From NCBI RefSeq assembly GCF_004571175.1, contig NZ_CP038273.1, forward strand, positions 1,488,001 through 1,552,000: a stretch of DNA of 64,000 bases. The letters run 5' to 3'. Each line of letters starts with the position of its first letter. Position 1 is the stretch's first letter. This DNA comes from Legionella israelensis (GTDB lineage: Bacteria > Pseudomonadota > Gammaproteobacteria > Legionellales > Legionellaceae). Shown piece by piece: positions 39,476-49,508 of the stretch. The position numbers and the translations under genes were made by a program. Below the pieces are notes generated by a model. The model searched no databases. It was not told where the DNA came from and worked only from the letters and a program-made list of their open reading frames with translations.

Positions 39476-42400
39476 ATGCAGATAACCAGTTATTTTATTA
39501 AACATCCAGTGATTGCGATTATCATCAACAGCATGATTGTCGTTTTGGGCTTGCTGTGCTGGCGCAACTTGCCAGTACGCGAGTACCCAGACATCAGCTT
39601 TCCAACCATCACTGTTTCTGCCACTTATCCTAATGCAAGCTCGGAACTGGTCGAAACCGCTGTAACCAATGTTCTGGAAGATCGCCTGGCCGGAATTGAG
39701 GGCTTGGATACCATGACCTCTCAATCGAATAATGGCAGTTCTTACATCAGTTTACTGTTTCGTGCTGGCATCTCTATGGATAGAGCCTTCAGTGCAGCTC
39801 AAGATGCTGTAGGGAAAGCACAGTCATTTTTACCTGCCTCGGTAAAATCACCTTCCGTTGAGCGTCAGCGGAAATCCTCGGGTTTACCTTTTATTGGCAT
39901 CTCCTTAGAATCTGCAAGCCGAGATTTTGCCGAGTTGACGCATTATGCCAATCTTCATCTTAAAAACAACTTTCGCAGCATTCCAGGAGTGGCTTCGGTC
40001 AATATCTGGGGACAACCTTATACTTATAAAATCGAACTTGATCCGCAAAAATTGTATTCTTTCGGTGTGAATGCGGATGACATCATGACAGCCCTTATCA
40101 ATAGCCGCATCTCACTGCCGGCAGGGAATTATCAAAATAAGATTCCCGCCACTGTTAACTCTGAACTTAAATCACAAAAGGATTATGAAAATCTACTGGT
40201 CAAAGCCGATAAAAAACATCCTGTTTTTTTAAACTCCGTAGCTGAAGTGGCTCTGGATACGGACAATAATCAATTTCGCATAAGGGTTAACGGGCATCCC
40301 GGACTGGTGTTATCCATTAATCGAGCCAACGATGCCAATCCCATAGAAGTGGCAAAAGACATTCGGCAAATGCTCAGTGCCTTACAGCAAACATTGCCCG
40401 ATGATCTTAAAATGAACATCATTATCGATCAATCGGATTTTATTCACGCCTCATTAAAAAATATTCGCAAAGCCATTCTTGAGGCTGTTTTTCTCGTTCT
40501 TGTCATTGTTTTTCTCTTTTTACGTAATCTTCGAGCCACTGTTATTCCCTTATTGACCATTCCTGTTTCCCTGCTCGGCGCCTTACTTTTTTTGAAACTC
40601 TTTGGTTATTCCATCAATCTCATGACTTTACTGGCCATGGTATTGGCCATCGGACTTGTGGTGGACGATGCGATCATTGTTCTGGAAAACATCTGGCGTC
40701 ATATGGAAAACGGATGCTCTCCTTTTGAGGCAGCCCTCAAAGGAGCGCGAGAAATTGGCTTTGCCATTGTGGCCATGACCTTTACCCTGGCCAGCGTCTA
40801 TTTGCCTCTGGCTTTTATTCAGGGTTTGTTAGGTCAGCTTTTTGTTGAATTTGCTGTCGCTCTGGCAGGCAGTGTTTTTATTTCCGGTGTGATAGCGCTG
40901 ACACTTTCTCCTCTGATGTGCGCAAGATGGTTAAAACCTAATGAAAAAAACCTATGGCCGCAGGTGGATCAGTTTCTTACAAAGCTTGCAGAGCAATATA
41001 ACAAAGTCTTAAATCTTGTTTTCCGCCATCAAAAAATAATCTTTTGCATGGCATTTCTTTCCATTGGTGTCAGCATCGGTTTATATCAATTGCTTGAGCA
41101 TGAAACAGCACCCAAAGAAGATAGAGGACTGGTTGGAGTGTTTACATCACCTGCTGCTGGGGAGGACATCAACACCATTGATAATAAAATACTCAGTCTT
41201 GAAAAAGTTATTCGTCAACTTCCTGAATCCAGCCATCGATTGACTTTCATCGGTGATTGGGGCGGCAACATTGTTCTCCCCCTTAAACCTCATGAGCAAA
41301 GAAAACGTTCAGCCAGTCAGATTGTCGAGGATTTAAGACCCTCTTTTAATCATTATCCCTCTGTGGATCCCTTTGTCTGGAGTTGGGATACCGGTTTACC
41401 AGGCATTGACGATGCAGGCAGTGGGTCTGAGCTTAGTTTGGTTATTTCCAGTCCCGACAGTTATCGAGAACTCTTTGAACAGGCGGAAAAATTAAAGGCA
41501 AGACTCGATGAAAGCCAAGCTTTTGCATCCAGCCGTTATGATCTTCGCTTAGATACCATGGGATATCGTATAGAGCTTGAGCACAATCAATTGGCAAAAC
41601 TGGGGTTAAATGCAGCTCAAGTCGCCAAAACCATTGAAATATTTTTCAATGGTGACAAATCGCAAGCCTTTGAAAAAGATGGAATAGTCTATAATCTCAC
41701 CGTTAAGGGAGCTTCCGCGCCATGGACCTTAAATGAGCTTTATTTAACCAATCCACAGGGGAAAAAAATCTCTCTCGGAGCCATAGCCACCATGCGACCT
41801 AAAGCTCAACCAGCCACACTTGATCATTTCCAGCAAATGCGCTCAACCACCTTGCATGTTCAGTTGCAAAAAAACGACTCTATGGCGAAGGCCATTGATA
41901 AACTATGGGCCATCAGTAAAAATACTCTTCCTCCGCATTATAAATTAACCTGGACAGGGGCTGCTAAAACCCTCCATGAATCATCCAATACAACGCTATT
42001 TTTATTTCTTTTGTCCGTCGTTTTTATTTATGCCATTCTTTGCAGCCAATTTGAGAATTTTTTCGATCCATTCATTATTCTTTTTACCGTTCCTCTTGCC
42101 TGCTCGGGAGCTTTACTATTTACCTATTTATTTGGGCAGTCAATAAATATTTATATGGAAGTAGGGCTTATCACCTTGATAGGATTAATTTCCAAGCACG
42201 GTATTTTAATGGTGGAATTCGCCAACCAGCTTGCTCAGCAGGGCACATCCCATAAGGAAGCCATACAGAAAGCGGCTGTACTGCGTTTAAGGCCCATATT
42301 AATGACCACGGGAGCCATGGTCTTTGGCGCTGTTCCGCTGGTGTTATCTCACTCGGCAGGTTCTGAATCACGCCATGCCATTGGTACAGTCTTAATTGGC

Positions 42401-42490
42401 GGTTTATGCCTGGGCACACTTTTTACTTTGTTTGTTCTGCCTGTGGTTTATCATCTCATTCAATCCAGGCGCCTAAAGCTTGAACATTAA
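39476..42490 (+). CDS. RND efflux pump inner-membrane transporter (HAE1-like)
   Basis: Twelve membrane segments with two large periplasmic loops; the N-terminus (SYFIKHPVIAIIINSMIVVLG...LPVREYPDISFPTI) and GLVVDDAIIVLENIWRHME carry the proton-relay Asp pair of helix 4. 1,004 residues, slightly shorter than AcrB. It exports drugs or detergent-like compounds by proton antiport with the upstream adaptor. No TolC-like outer-membrane channel is encoded here, so one from elsewhere must be used. Confidence 0.93.
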   Translation: MQITSYFIKHPVIAIIINSMIVVLGLLCWRNLPVREYPDISFPTITVSATYPNASSELVETAVTNVLEDRLAGIEGLDTMTSQSNNGSSYISLLFRAGISMDRAFSAAQDAVGKAQSFLPASVKSPSVERQRKSSGLPFIGISLESASRDFAELTHYANLHLKNNFRSIPGVASVNIWGQPYTYKIELDPQKLYSFGVNADDIMTALINSRISLPAGNYQNKIPATVNSELKSQKDYENLLVKADKKHPVFLNSVAEVALDTDNNQFRIRVNGHPGLVLSINRANDANPIEVAKDIRQMLSALQQTLPDDLKMNIIIDQSDFIHASLKNIRKAILEAVFLVLVIVFLFLRNLRATVIPLLTIPVSLLGALLFLKLFGYSINLMTLLAMVLAIGLVVDDAIIVLENIWRHMENGCSPFEAALKGAREIGFAIVAMTFTLASVYLPLAFIQGLLGQLFVEFAVALAGSVFISGVIALTLSPLMCARWLKPNEKNLWPQVDQFLTKLAEQYNKVLNLVFRHQKIIFCMAFLSIGVSIGLYQLLEHETAPKEDRGLVGVFTSPAAGEDINTIDNKILSLEKVIRQLPESSHRLTFIGDWGGNIVLPLKPHEQRKRSASQIVEDLRPSFNHYPSVDPFVWSWDTGLPGIDDAGSGSELSLVISSPDSYRELFEQAEKLKARLDESQAFASSRYDLRLDTMGYRIELEHNQLAKLGLNAAQVAKTIEIFFNGDKSQAFEKDGIVYNLTVKGASAPWTLNELYLTNPQGKKISLGAIATMRPKAQPATLDHFQQMRSTTLHVQLQKNDSMAKAIDKLWAISKNTLPPHYKLTWTGAAKTLHESSNTTLFLFLLSVVFIYAILCSQFENFFDPFIILFTVPLACSGALLFTYLFGQSINIYMEVGLITLIGLISKHGILMVEFANQLAQQGTSHKEAIQKAAVLRLRPILMTTGAMVFGAVPLVLSHSAGSESRHAIGTVLIGGLCLGTLFTLFVLPVVYHLIQSRRLKLEH

Positions 42491-42591
42491 AATTCCATTC
42501 AATTTACTTAACTCAACCATTCCCTATTTTTTCCTCCCTGGTAATAGGTAATTTAGCTAGAATTTGAAAACATTTTGCTCTGATTGTTTAT

Positions 42592-42608
42592 TTAATGTTC
42601 TCTTAATA
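42592..42608 (+). promoter_or_regulatory. Candidate PmrA box upstream of the YopJ-like gene
   Basis: A direct repeat TTTAAT-N5-CTTAAT, with TTAAT half-sites at 42592-42596 and 42603-42607, exactly 11 bp apart. This spacing and core match the PmrA response-regulator site (cTTAA repeated at one helical turn), which controls many Legionella effectors. It lies about 100 bases before the start codon. Chance occurrence is possible in such AT-rich DNA. Confidence 0.5.
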
Positions 42609-42704
42609 ATTGGGATTTAAAATGATGTCATCTTAGCTAGTCTGAGCCTAATGCTTACGTCGAGCTGAGGTTAAGTATAAATTTTTTAAGAATGAGGACG
42701 AGAT

Positions 42705-45700
42705 ATGAAAATCAACTCGATACAACTGGCTCAACTCATTATTTATTGCCATAAACAAAAACCCTTTTTTACTCAGGATGAAACTGAGGTAAATGAGTTA
42801 TTTTCATTGATCAGCCATGAAGATGTCGAAGGACTTTCATATTGGCTATTTTTCCACTCGTTCATAAAACATAAAATAGAAAAAATTTTCAACGACAAAA
42901 CATGCTCTATTAAAAATCCATCTTATGATGTGCAAGAGCAAGTCAGTAACATATTACTGGCATTTATGAAGGAACAAAAGAGCAAAAAAACCTTAGCTAA
43001 ATTTGCTTCCAGTGATTTTTCTGCTACAGGTTATCTTGACTTAGACTCTGAAATAAGAGTTTTATCATCAAAACTTAATGGTGAGCAAAAAATTGTCAAT
43101 CAAAGCATTTTTCCTTTTCTAAACAGTAAAAATCGCCGTAATCAAGATCTAATGAGATCTCTGAATCTGGTACTTATCAGCTGCCCTGATTATGCTTCTG
43201 ATTCCACAGTGAGAAAATTGGCAAAAAACATTGCAGGATTAGCAAAAGGGGAACGTAAACAATTTTATTATTATCATTTGGCCGAAGAACATGCCATTGG
43301 CTTTGATGTAGAGCGCGATAAAAATGGCCAATATAACATTTTCTGTTTTGAATCAGCCGCCGATCCAAGGCATTTGGAAACGGTTGATCTTCTGTATAAA
43401 TCCCTTTCTCAAATGGGGGTGTCTTTCAAATTCAAATCTTGTCGCTCACAACTACAAAGAGATGGTTATAACTGTTCCATCTACGTACTTGCAGCATTAA
43501 CTGAATTTGCCAAATATGAACAAGTTTTTGAATATATTTCAGAAGATTATGAAGAGGACATGGAGCTCAGAAAGCTTAAGGAAACCGTAATGCCCGGTGC
43601 AATGATGAAAGCTGGGCGTCGTATAAGTCTCGATGTAATGGATAAAATATCCTGGGTACCTCTCAGCGCTTTACCAACCAAAATTATCCTGATGAGTCAG
43701 TCCTATGAGTCGATGAAAGAGGCTTTGAAAACATCAAAAGATTTTGATCTTGATGAAGATATCTTCATTGAACGGCATAAGAAAAAATACCGATACGACT
43801 CGGCACATCATAGCTCAACAAAATACATTAATCAAAGACGAAGCAGTATACGCCAGAGCCTCCAGTTCCATGGCAAACGCTTAACCGAAAAAGCTTATCA
43901 GGAATATGTCAAGGATCTACCTTTACTCCCAATGATTGACAATGGGACTGAACTGGATTTCAAAAAGGAAATTACAAATAATGATACAATGAGTCTGGAT
44001 GAAAAAATCGATTATATTGAGCGTTTGTTTTTGTCCATTACCAAACGAGCAGAGCTAACTAAGTACGTATGGAAGAACTCTTTACAATATATTACTCCGA
44101 CACAATTTAAGTCGCTTTTGCTTTTAAGAAATGAATATCTTTTTCTGATATCGCAAAAACCTCAGAATGAAATGGCCAGCTATTTTAAAAATAACGATGA
44201 GTCGATACTGGCCTATAGACTCGAGCGCTGGTCAACTCAACAACCTGGTCTGAATAATATTGAACCGCTTCAAAATCTCTTCAAACGTCATTTTAGCAGG
44301 GACTTTGTAGTTAATTATTATCAAAATAGCCATGGCATGGAATTTGAAGATCTGAAGATAAAAAATCCTTTATTTCCTCTGTTAAATGATAGTGAGTCAA
44401 TAAATGCGAAGGTTTTATTAGACACATTAAATGCATTGGAGAATGAATATCGAAATGCAGAAGGTAAAACGCTGTATAACCTAGAGAAAAAATTGTCTCT
44501 GATAGAAGAAGTGTTTAATAAAATCGAGAATGAAAACAAAAAAATGGATTTCATTCTGGCCTCTGACACACTGGATAATATGACTTTGTTGCAATCGATT
44601 GAGTCCACTGAAGCTTACGTACTGACCGCTGACAAGCGGTTTTATTACATGAATAAAAAAGCAAAAGAACCTCTTGTTGAAATTCCACTGGATGAACATC
44701 AAGTGGAAAAGATGATTGCAGCCTATGCAAAAACATCTGAGGAGGCCGATGAAGGATCACCACAATTTCCTTCTGCAGAGGAGAAAATCAAATGCTTAAT
44801 CAAAGACATCCCCTTACATTTACTTGATGCCATAACGTCCATTACCCACCATAATCCGTATACCGAAGCTGAAATAAAAAGAATATACACAAATGAAGCC
44901 TTAAAAGAGGCTTATCTTCAACTTTGGAGACAGCTATTTGATATTGATATTGATCTTTCACTAAGAAAACTCATGTATAAAAAGGAATTGTTTGCTTTAG
45001 AGATCCCGAAAATGATGGAAGGCCAGACAAATCCATTTAAAAGTTTAGTGAATCAACTGGTATCTGAGGACATTTTAATATATTGCCGTATTCAATTGAA
45101 AGAGGAGCTGCCACAGACTTTTCTGGAAGCCATGTCCCATCATTCTTTCATGGTAAAGAGCCTGCGCTCAGCAGAATCGATAGGAAGAAAATTAAAAGAT
45201 ATTGAGGAAAATATTCTTTGCCCGCAAGATGTTCCATTTTCTCTTACAGAAAAAATGGATTATTTACACATTTTAAGTGAGCAGGTTCTTTCCAAGCAGT
45301 TGCAGAAGGAAGAAGAATATTTTTATCTGGAACAAATTGCCAATGCTTATCTTATACTTTTAAATGATGATGAAAATAATGGCCATTGGATGGTAAGCTC
45401 CGAGCATATTTCAGCAGAATTTATGTTGCTTCCTCTATTAGGTGCTGACAAGCAAAAGGCATTGACTGTAGCTAACATTCTTGAACGATTAAATTACAGT
45501 ACTCAACTTTTGGTCAAGTTACAGCTTTTAGATATCGCTTTTAACATGATTGTTAACAGTGAGGGATTGTATGCTCAAGAAGAAGGCGTTGAGGATTACA
45601 GTTCACAACAGTTATCTGATATCTCTATTTTACAAGAAGCCTACATCGAATTATTGAGAAAACAACCTTATGATCCAAACGCTAAAAAGTTTAATAACTA

Positions 45701-46649
45701 TCTTAGGGGTACAGTTAAAAATTCCTCATTAATGGGATTTATCTCACCAGGTACAGAAGAGCAAACGCAGCAGAAAAGACAAAGTTTTTTGGCTCAATTA
45801 CTGGAGGGAAAAGAAAGACCGTTGTCAAAAACCTCGCCGATAACGAACGATTCAATAAAGAACAAAACGGGAACTGGAAGTGACAAAAGCGTGTATCTTG
45901 AGTATGCCTCCAATACATTTTTCAAAATGGTCACTTCTTTTGCGCACATGTTTAAGACTGAGAAATTTGAGGATATCCTTACTGCCTATTTCCAGCACAT
46001 ACCTCAAGCAACGAGCCATGCTCCCATGAAAAAATACCAAATTGAAGAACACAGTTCGTTAAACTTTAAACTGAAAACCTTTCATTTTAGTGACTTTATG
46101 CCTGAGCGCTCTCGCTGGATTGTTTATGAACGATATTACCCACCAGTAAAGTCAATAAATGAATTTGACTGGAAACTTAATTTTGCCATTCATAAAGATG
46201 ACTTGCTGAAGGCCTTTTTAATTATTGCTGATTGTGCCCGGTCATTTAAATTGGGTACTTTTAAGTTAATGTCCCAAAAGCAAGCCAATGGCATTCAATC
46301 AGAAAAGGATTTGAAAATGTTAGGGAGAGAGGCGGTTATTTACTGCAATGCCAATCCTGAATTGGATTCCAAACAGTGGGTTAAGATTATTTCGGTTCTT
46401 GAAGATCGCTTAAAGCAGGCCGGCATTCGTCCATCAACTGATGTTTCTCCGGCCTCAAACCGTAAATTAGGCAAATACACCAGTTATACTCATGGGGCCT
46501 GGACAGTCAAACGAATGGATGTGCCTTTTGATGAAGGTATTAGAGAAACAGCATTGGAGGATGAAGACTTGTTCGATGCTTATCAATATGATGAAGCAAC
46601 TGAATCCATCATCCTCAAAGAACAAAAAATACTGGCCAGTTTCCCATAG
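42705..46649 (+). CDS. 1,314-residue protein with YopJ-like catalytic core, candidate effector
   Basis: Residues about 150-285 carry the pattern of the YopJ/C55 acetyltransferase family: His196 in EEHAIGFDVERD, Glu216 in IFCFESAAD and Cys257 in QLQRDGYNCSIYVLAAL, spaced 20 and 41 residues apart (YopJ: His109, Glu128, Cys172). The FESA, Q-x-D and Cys-Ser-Ile-Tyr contexts also fit. The remaining 1,000 residues are mostly helical with charged loops; I recognise no domain in them. No signal peptide or membrane segment. GAGGACGAG precedes the ATG, and a PmrA-box-like repeat lies upstream. A host-targeted Ser/Thr/Lys acetyltransferase is the best guess; a C48-type protease is the alternative. Confidence 0.65.
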   Translation: MKINSIQLAQLIIYCHKQKPFFTQDETEVNELFSLISHEDVEGLSYWLFFHSFIKHKIEKIFNDKTCSIKNPSYDVQEQVSNILLAFMKEQKSKKTLAKFASSDFSATGYLDLDSEIRVLSSKLNGEQKIVNQSIFPFLNSKNRRNQDLMRSLNLVLISCPDYASDSTVRKLAKNIAGLAKGERKQFYYYHLAEEHAIGFDVERDKNGQYNIFCFESAADPRHLETVDLLYKSLSQMGVSFKFKSCRSQLQRDGYNCSIYVLAALTEFAKYEQVFEYISEDYEEDMELRKLKETVMPGAMMKAGRRISLDVMDKISWVPLSALPTKIILMSQSYESMKEALKTSKDFDLDEDIFIERHKKKYRYDSAHHSSTKYINQRRSSIRQSLQFHGKRLTEKAYQEYVKDLPLLPMIDNGTELDFKKEITNNDTMSLDEKIDYIERLFLSITKRAELTKYVWKNSLQYITPTQFKSLLLLRNEYLFLISQKPQNEMASYFKNNDESILAYRLERWSTQQPGLNNIEPLQNLFKRHFSRDFVVNYYQNSHGMEFEDLKIKNPLFPLLNDSESINAKVLLDTLNALENEYRNAEGKTLYNLEKKLSLIEEVFNKIENENKKMDFILASDTLDNMTLLQSIESTEAYVLTADKRFYYMNKKAKEPLVEIPLDEHQVEKMIAAYAKTSEEADEGSPQFPSAEEKIKCLIKDIPLHLLDAITSITHHNPYTEAEIKRIYTNEALKEAYLQLWRQLFDIDIDLSLRKLMYKKELFALEIPKMMEGQTNPFKSLVNQLVSEDILIYCRIQLKEELPQTFLEAMSHHSFMVKSLRSAESIGRKLKDIEENILCPQDVPFSLTEKMDYLHILSEQVLSKQLQKEEEYFYLEQIANAYLILLNDDENNGHWMVSSEHISAEFMLLPLLGADKQKALTVANILERLNYSTQLLVKLQLLDIAFNMIVNSEGLYAQEEGVEDYSSQQLSDISILQEAYIELLRKQPYDPNAKKFNNYLRGTVKNSSLMGFISPGTEEQTQQKRQSFLAQLLEGKERPLSKTSPITNDSIKNKTGTGSDKSVYLEYASNTFFKMVTSFAHMFKTEKFEDILTAYFQHIPQATSHAPMKKYQIEEHSSLNFKLKTFHFSDFMPERSRWIVYERYYPPVKSINEFDWKLNFAIHKDDLLKAFLIIADCARSFKLGTFKLMSQKQANGIQSEKDLKMLGREAVIYCNANPELDSKQWVKIISVLEDRLKQAGIRPSTDVSPASNRKLGKYTSYTHGAWTVKRMDVPFDEGIRETALEDEDLFDAYQYDEATESIILKEQKILASFP

Positions 46650-46719
46650 TCTGAACTGGTTTTAATTAAATCATTTTACACCAAATGATTTAAAAGATCT
46701 GTCTGCTTCATCAAGACGA

Positions 46720-47118
46720 TTATTTTTCACAGTTATATTCAAGTATATCTAATGCGCTTTCCCAATAATCGGCAATATAAGGATGGGCCAACAAATAATC
46801 GGTTAGATTGGGAATGAAATTGTTAATGGCTGCCTGATGAGCACTTTCCCAGTCATCAAAATCATCCCGCCCCAAATACATTAGACTAAGCAAGTCGATT
46901 TGCTCATCATAACTGAGTGATTTTATGACATTTTTTACTTCGAGATAGGTAAAATCATCCTGATGATCGGCTAAAATCTGGGCCCAATCGTATTCATATT
47001 CCGTTTGGGGATTTTCTTCACTGAATGTGACTTCTTCTTTGGCATGAAATTCTCTAGCTTTAACTATCAGGCTGCAAACCATTTCCGGATTAATGTTTAA
47101 AATGTTGATATCTGCCAT
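46720..47118 (-). CDS. DUF3775 family protein
   Basis: The C-terminal half (YDEQIDLLSLMYLGRDDFDDWESA then NLTDYLLAHPYIADYWESALDIL) matches the pattern I associate with DUF3775, a small uncharacterised helical family. 132 residues, acidic, no catalytic motif. It is divergent from the rhodanese gene. Confidence 0.72.
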   Translation of the reverse strand: MADINILNINPEMVCSLIVKAREFHAKEEVTFSEENPQTEYEYDWAQILADHQDDFTYLEVKNVIKSLSYDEQIDLLSLMYLGRDDFDDWESAHQAAINNFIPNLTDYLLAHPYIADYWESALDILEYNCEK

Positions 47119-47250
47119 TGAACAATCCTTTGTTACCCATTTATGACTTATTATAGGACATTTTTATTTAAACATGCGCTCATCTCTGCCATGGTAAAAA
47201 TTAGGGTCTATAATCATTCTGATATTAGGACAATGAGAAAGGAGGAAAGG

Positions 47251-47565
47251 ATGCAACCTATCACAAAACATCAGTTAAAAAAAATGAATGAAGTCGAGCA
47301 TGAAGATTTTGTACTGATCAATGTTCTGCCACAAGATGACTTCAATAAAAAACACATTCGAACATCCATTAATATTCCTTATACTAAAGACAATTTTGCT
47401 CAGCTGGTGGAGTTGGTCGCCGGCTCAAAGGAGCGAAAAATCGTGGTGTATTGTGCAAGTTTTGAATGCAATGCCTCACCACAAGCCGCAGAAAAACTGG
47501 ATGAGGCCGGTTTTAAGCAAGTGTACGACTATGAAGGTGGCACAAAAGATTGGTTTGAAGGTTAA
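47251..47565 (+). CDS. Single-domain rhodanese-like protein
   Basis: Rhodanese fold: VLINVLPQDDFNKKHIRTSINIPY near the start and the active-site loop VVYCASFECNAS with the persulfide Cys at 68, then GFKQVYDYEGGTKDW. The start is placed at 47251 because AAGGAGGAAAGG immediately precedes it; this gives 104 residues, the normal size. An open frame continues upstream to 47143 but has no family support. Confidence 0.88.
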   Translation: MQPITKHQLKKMNEVEHEDFVLINVLPQDDFNKKHIRTSINIPYTKDNFAQLVELVAGSKERKIVVYCASFECNASPQAAEKLDEAGFKQVYDYEGGTKDWFEG

Positions 47566-47619
47566 GTCATTAGCCAGGCTGTTTTTGACTGTTTTTGAGA
47601 ATAAAAAAAATCTGATTCT

Positions 47620-47679
47620 TTAATCACTCATGTTACGCGGCAAAGTATTTTTTAGAAGCTGCGTAACATAAGTTAATCA
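47620..47679. mobile_element. 46-bp minimal MITE (copy 3) with 7-bp target duplication
   Basis: Element 47627-47672 keeps only the ends CTCATGTTACGCGGC and GCTGCGTAACATAAG around AAAGTATTTTTTAGAA. TTAATCA flanks both sides (47620-47626 and 47673-47679). The right copy contains the TAA stop of the deacetylase-like gene. Confidence 0.88.
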
Positions 47680-48605
47680 GCAGGTGAAGATAAGAGACCT
47701 CGAAGATGAGCCACTGCACAAAGCCCCAGTCCAGGCAGATGATAACCTCCTTCTAACGCTGATACCATCCGCCCCTGGCAGCATTCATCCGCGATTTCTT
47801 TTATTTTTTGCGTAACCCAGAAATAATCTTCATCCTTTAGTAATAAATCGGCCATATTATCCTCTTCATAGGCATCAAAACCTGCTGAAAAAAATATCAT
47901 ATCCGGTTGAAACTCCCTTACCTGATTTAACCACAGCTCTTCTATTTTTTCTCGAAAAAGTGAGCCTGTCGTCCCTGCCGGCAAGGGAATATTGATAATA
48001 TGTTTACTGTGCGTTTCCGTTCCACAGAAAGGATAGAAAGGGTGCTCAAACGTTGAGCAGTACAGGACCTGCTCATTATTTTTAAAAATATGCTCCGTAC
48101 CATTGCCATGATGAACATCAAAATCAATGATGGCTACTTTTTTTAACTTGAAAGCATTCAAAGCATGTGCCACTGCAACTGCCACATTGTTAAAAAGACA
48201 AAAGCCCATGGCTTTGTTTCGTTCAGCGTGGTGTCCAGGTGGGCGCACATTACAAAAGGCTGATTCCGCCTCCTCATTCATGACCAGTTCAACAGCATAG
48301 ACAGCGGCTCCCGCAGCCCGTAAAGCCGCTTGAAGTGAGGATGGATTCATAACCACATCAGGATCAAGAACAACAGAACCTTCTTTGGGGGAGGATTGAA
48401 AGACAAAATTAACGTATCTCTCATCGTGAACGCACAGCAATTGCTCTTTTGTTGCCAGAGGAGCCTGATAACGTTTTATTTGAGCTGCCAATGGATTTTT
48501 ATCTATGGCTTCATCAATGACTTTTAAACGCTCAGGGCTTTCGGGATGATAATTCCCCATGTTATGCAACAAACAGTCAGGATGAGATATAAAAGCAATG
48601 GTCAT
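47673..48605 (-). CDS. Histone deacetylase-like / acetylpolyamine amidohydrolase family
   Basis: Zinc amidohydrolase of the class II HDAC type. Motifs: VRPPGHHAERN (His125-His126), IIDFDVHHGNGTEHIF (zinc ligands Asp163 and His165) and FFSAGFDAYEEDNMADL. 310 residues. The bacterial substrate is probably an acetylated polyamine or other small amide; eukaryotic-style histone substrates are not implied by the sequence. Its stop codon is in the MITE duplication. Confidence 0.9.
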   Translation of the reverse strand: MTIAFISHPDCLLHNMGNYHPESPERLKVIDEAIDKNPLAAQIKRYQAPLATKEQLLCVHDERYVNFVFQSSPKEGSVVLDPDVVMNPSSLQAALRAAGAAVYAVELVMNEEAESAFCNVRPPGHHAERNKAMGFCLFNNVAVAVAHALNAFKLKKVAIIDFDVHHGNGTEHIFKNNEQVLYCSTFEHPFYPFCGTETHSKHIINIPLPAGTTGSLFREKIEELWLNQVREFQPDMIFFSAGFDAYEEDNMADLLLKDEDYFWVTQKIKEIADECCQGRMVSALEGGYHLPGLGLCAVAHLRGLLSSPAD

Positions 48606-48690
48606 TTTTTTCCCTGAACATTTCCATTATTTATAGTGTAGACTGTGGTCTGTCAAAATAAACTCTTCAGGTTAAAAAGGATTTAACTTC

Positions 48691-49386
48691 ATGAATAAAG
48701 ACATCCTTGAACGAACATATAAGGCATTTTTTTTCACATCCATTCTTTATCTTTTTATCGGTTTACATATTCATTTTCCAATTGCCAGTCTTCTCAAACC
48801 CCTTCCTATTTTCTGCTTAATGTTTTTAGCAGAACACTCATCCTCATCTCTATCCAAAAAAAAATTAATATGGCTTGGACTGCTTTTTTCTGCCTCAGGC
48901 GATATCGTATTGTCATTAAAAGCACAAAACACTCTAGAATTTGGTTTATTTTGCTTTTTATTAGCCCATATCACTTATATTATCTTGTTTAATCGCTTTC
49001 TTTCTCAATGGTATTTAAGAAAAGACTTCTTTTTCATTTTCATCCTTACTGTTTTTCTTGTTAGTGGGCTAGTCTTTTTTATTTTGTCGCCTTATTTGGG
49101 ACAAATGAAAATACCTGTTGCTCTTTATATGCTTGTTATTAATCTTATGGCCATCAGTGCCTTACGACATAATCCTATTTCGGCATCAGGTGCGATTTTA
49201 TTTATGTTCTCTGATGCACTTATTGCTTTTAATGAATTCATGTTTAAAAATCATGAGTATAGCTTCTGGATCATGCTGAGCTATTATCTGGCACAGTTTT
49301 TTCTTATTACAGGTTTTATCAAAAATCAACAAGACAAGAAAAGCGCATCTATTGCGATAAATTCTGCTTGCAACAAACCCCATTAG
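48691..49386 (+). CDS. YhhN family membrane protein (lysoplasmalogenase-like)
   Basis: About eight membrane segments. The conserved acidic site is in GLLFSASGDIVLSL, with FGLFCFLLAHITYIILF and the later ASGAILFMFSDALIAFNEF, as in the YhhN/TMEM86 family, which hydrolyses the vinyl ether bond of lysoplasmalogens. 231 residues, single gene. The plasmalogen activity in bacteria is not assured. Confidence 0.85.
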   Translation: MNKDILERTYKAFFFTSILYLFIGLHIHFPIASLLKPLPIFCLMFLAEHSSSSLSKKKLIWLGLLFSASGDIVLSLKAQNTLEFGLFCFLLAHITYIILFNRFLSQWYLRKDFFFIFILTVFLVSGLVFFILSPYLGQMKIPVALYMLVINLMAISALRHNPISASGAILFMFSDALIAFNEFMFKNHEYSFWIMLSYYLAQFFLITGFIKNQQDKKSASIAINSACNKPH

Positions 49387-49508
49387 ATCATTTTTTACTA
49401 TCTTGTGAAGTTCAATGAGTTGGCATTGGCAAGTTCTTTTTATGATAAACTACCCGTTAAACATTAAACGCCACTTTCTCTACCACCGTAGATTTGCGGA
49501 GATAATAA

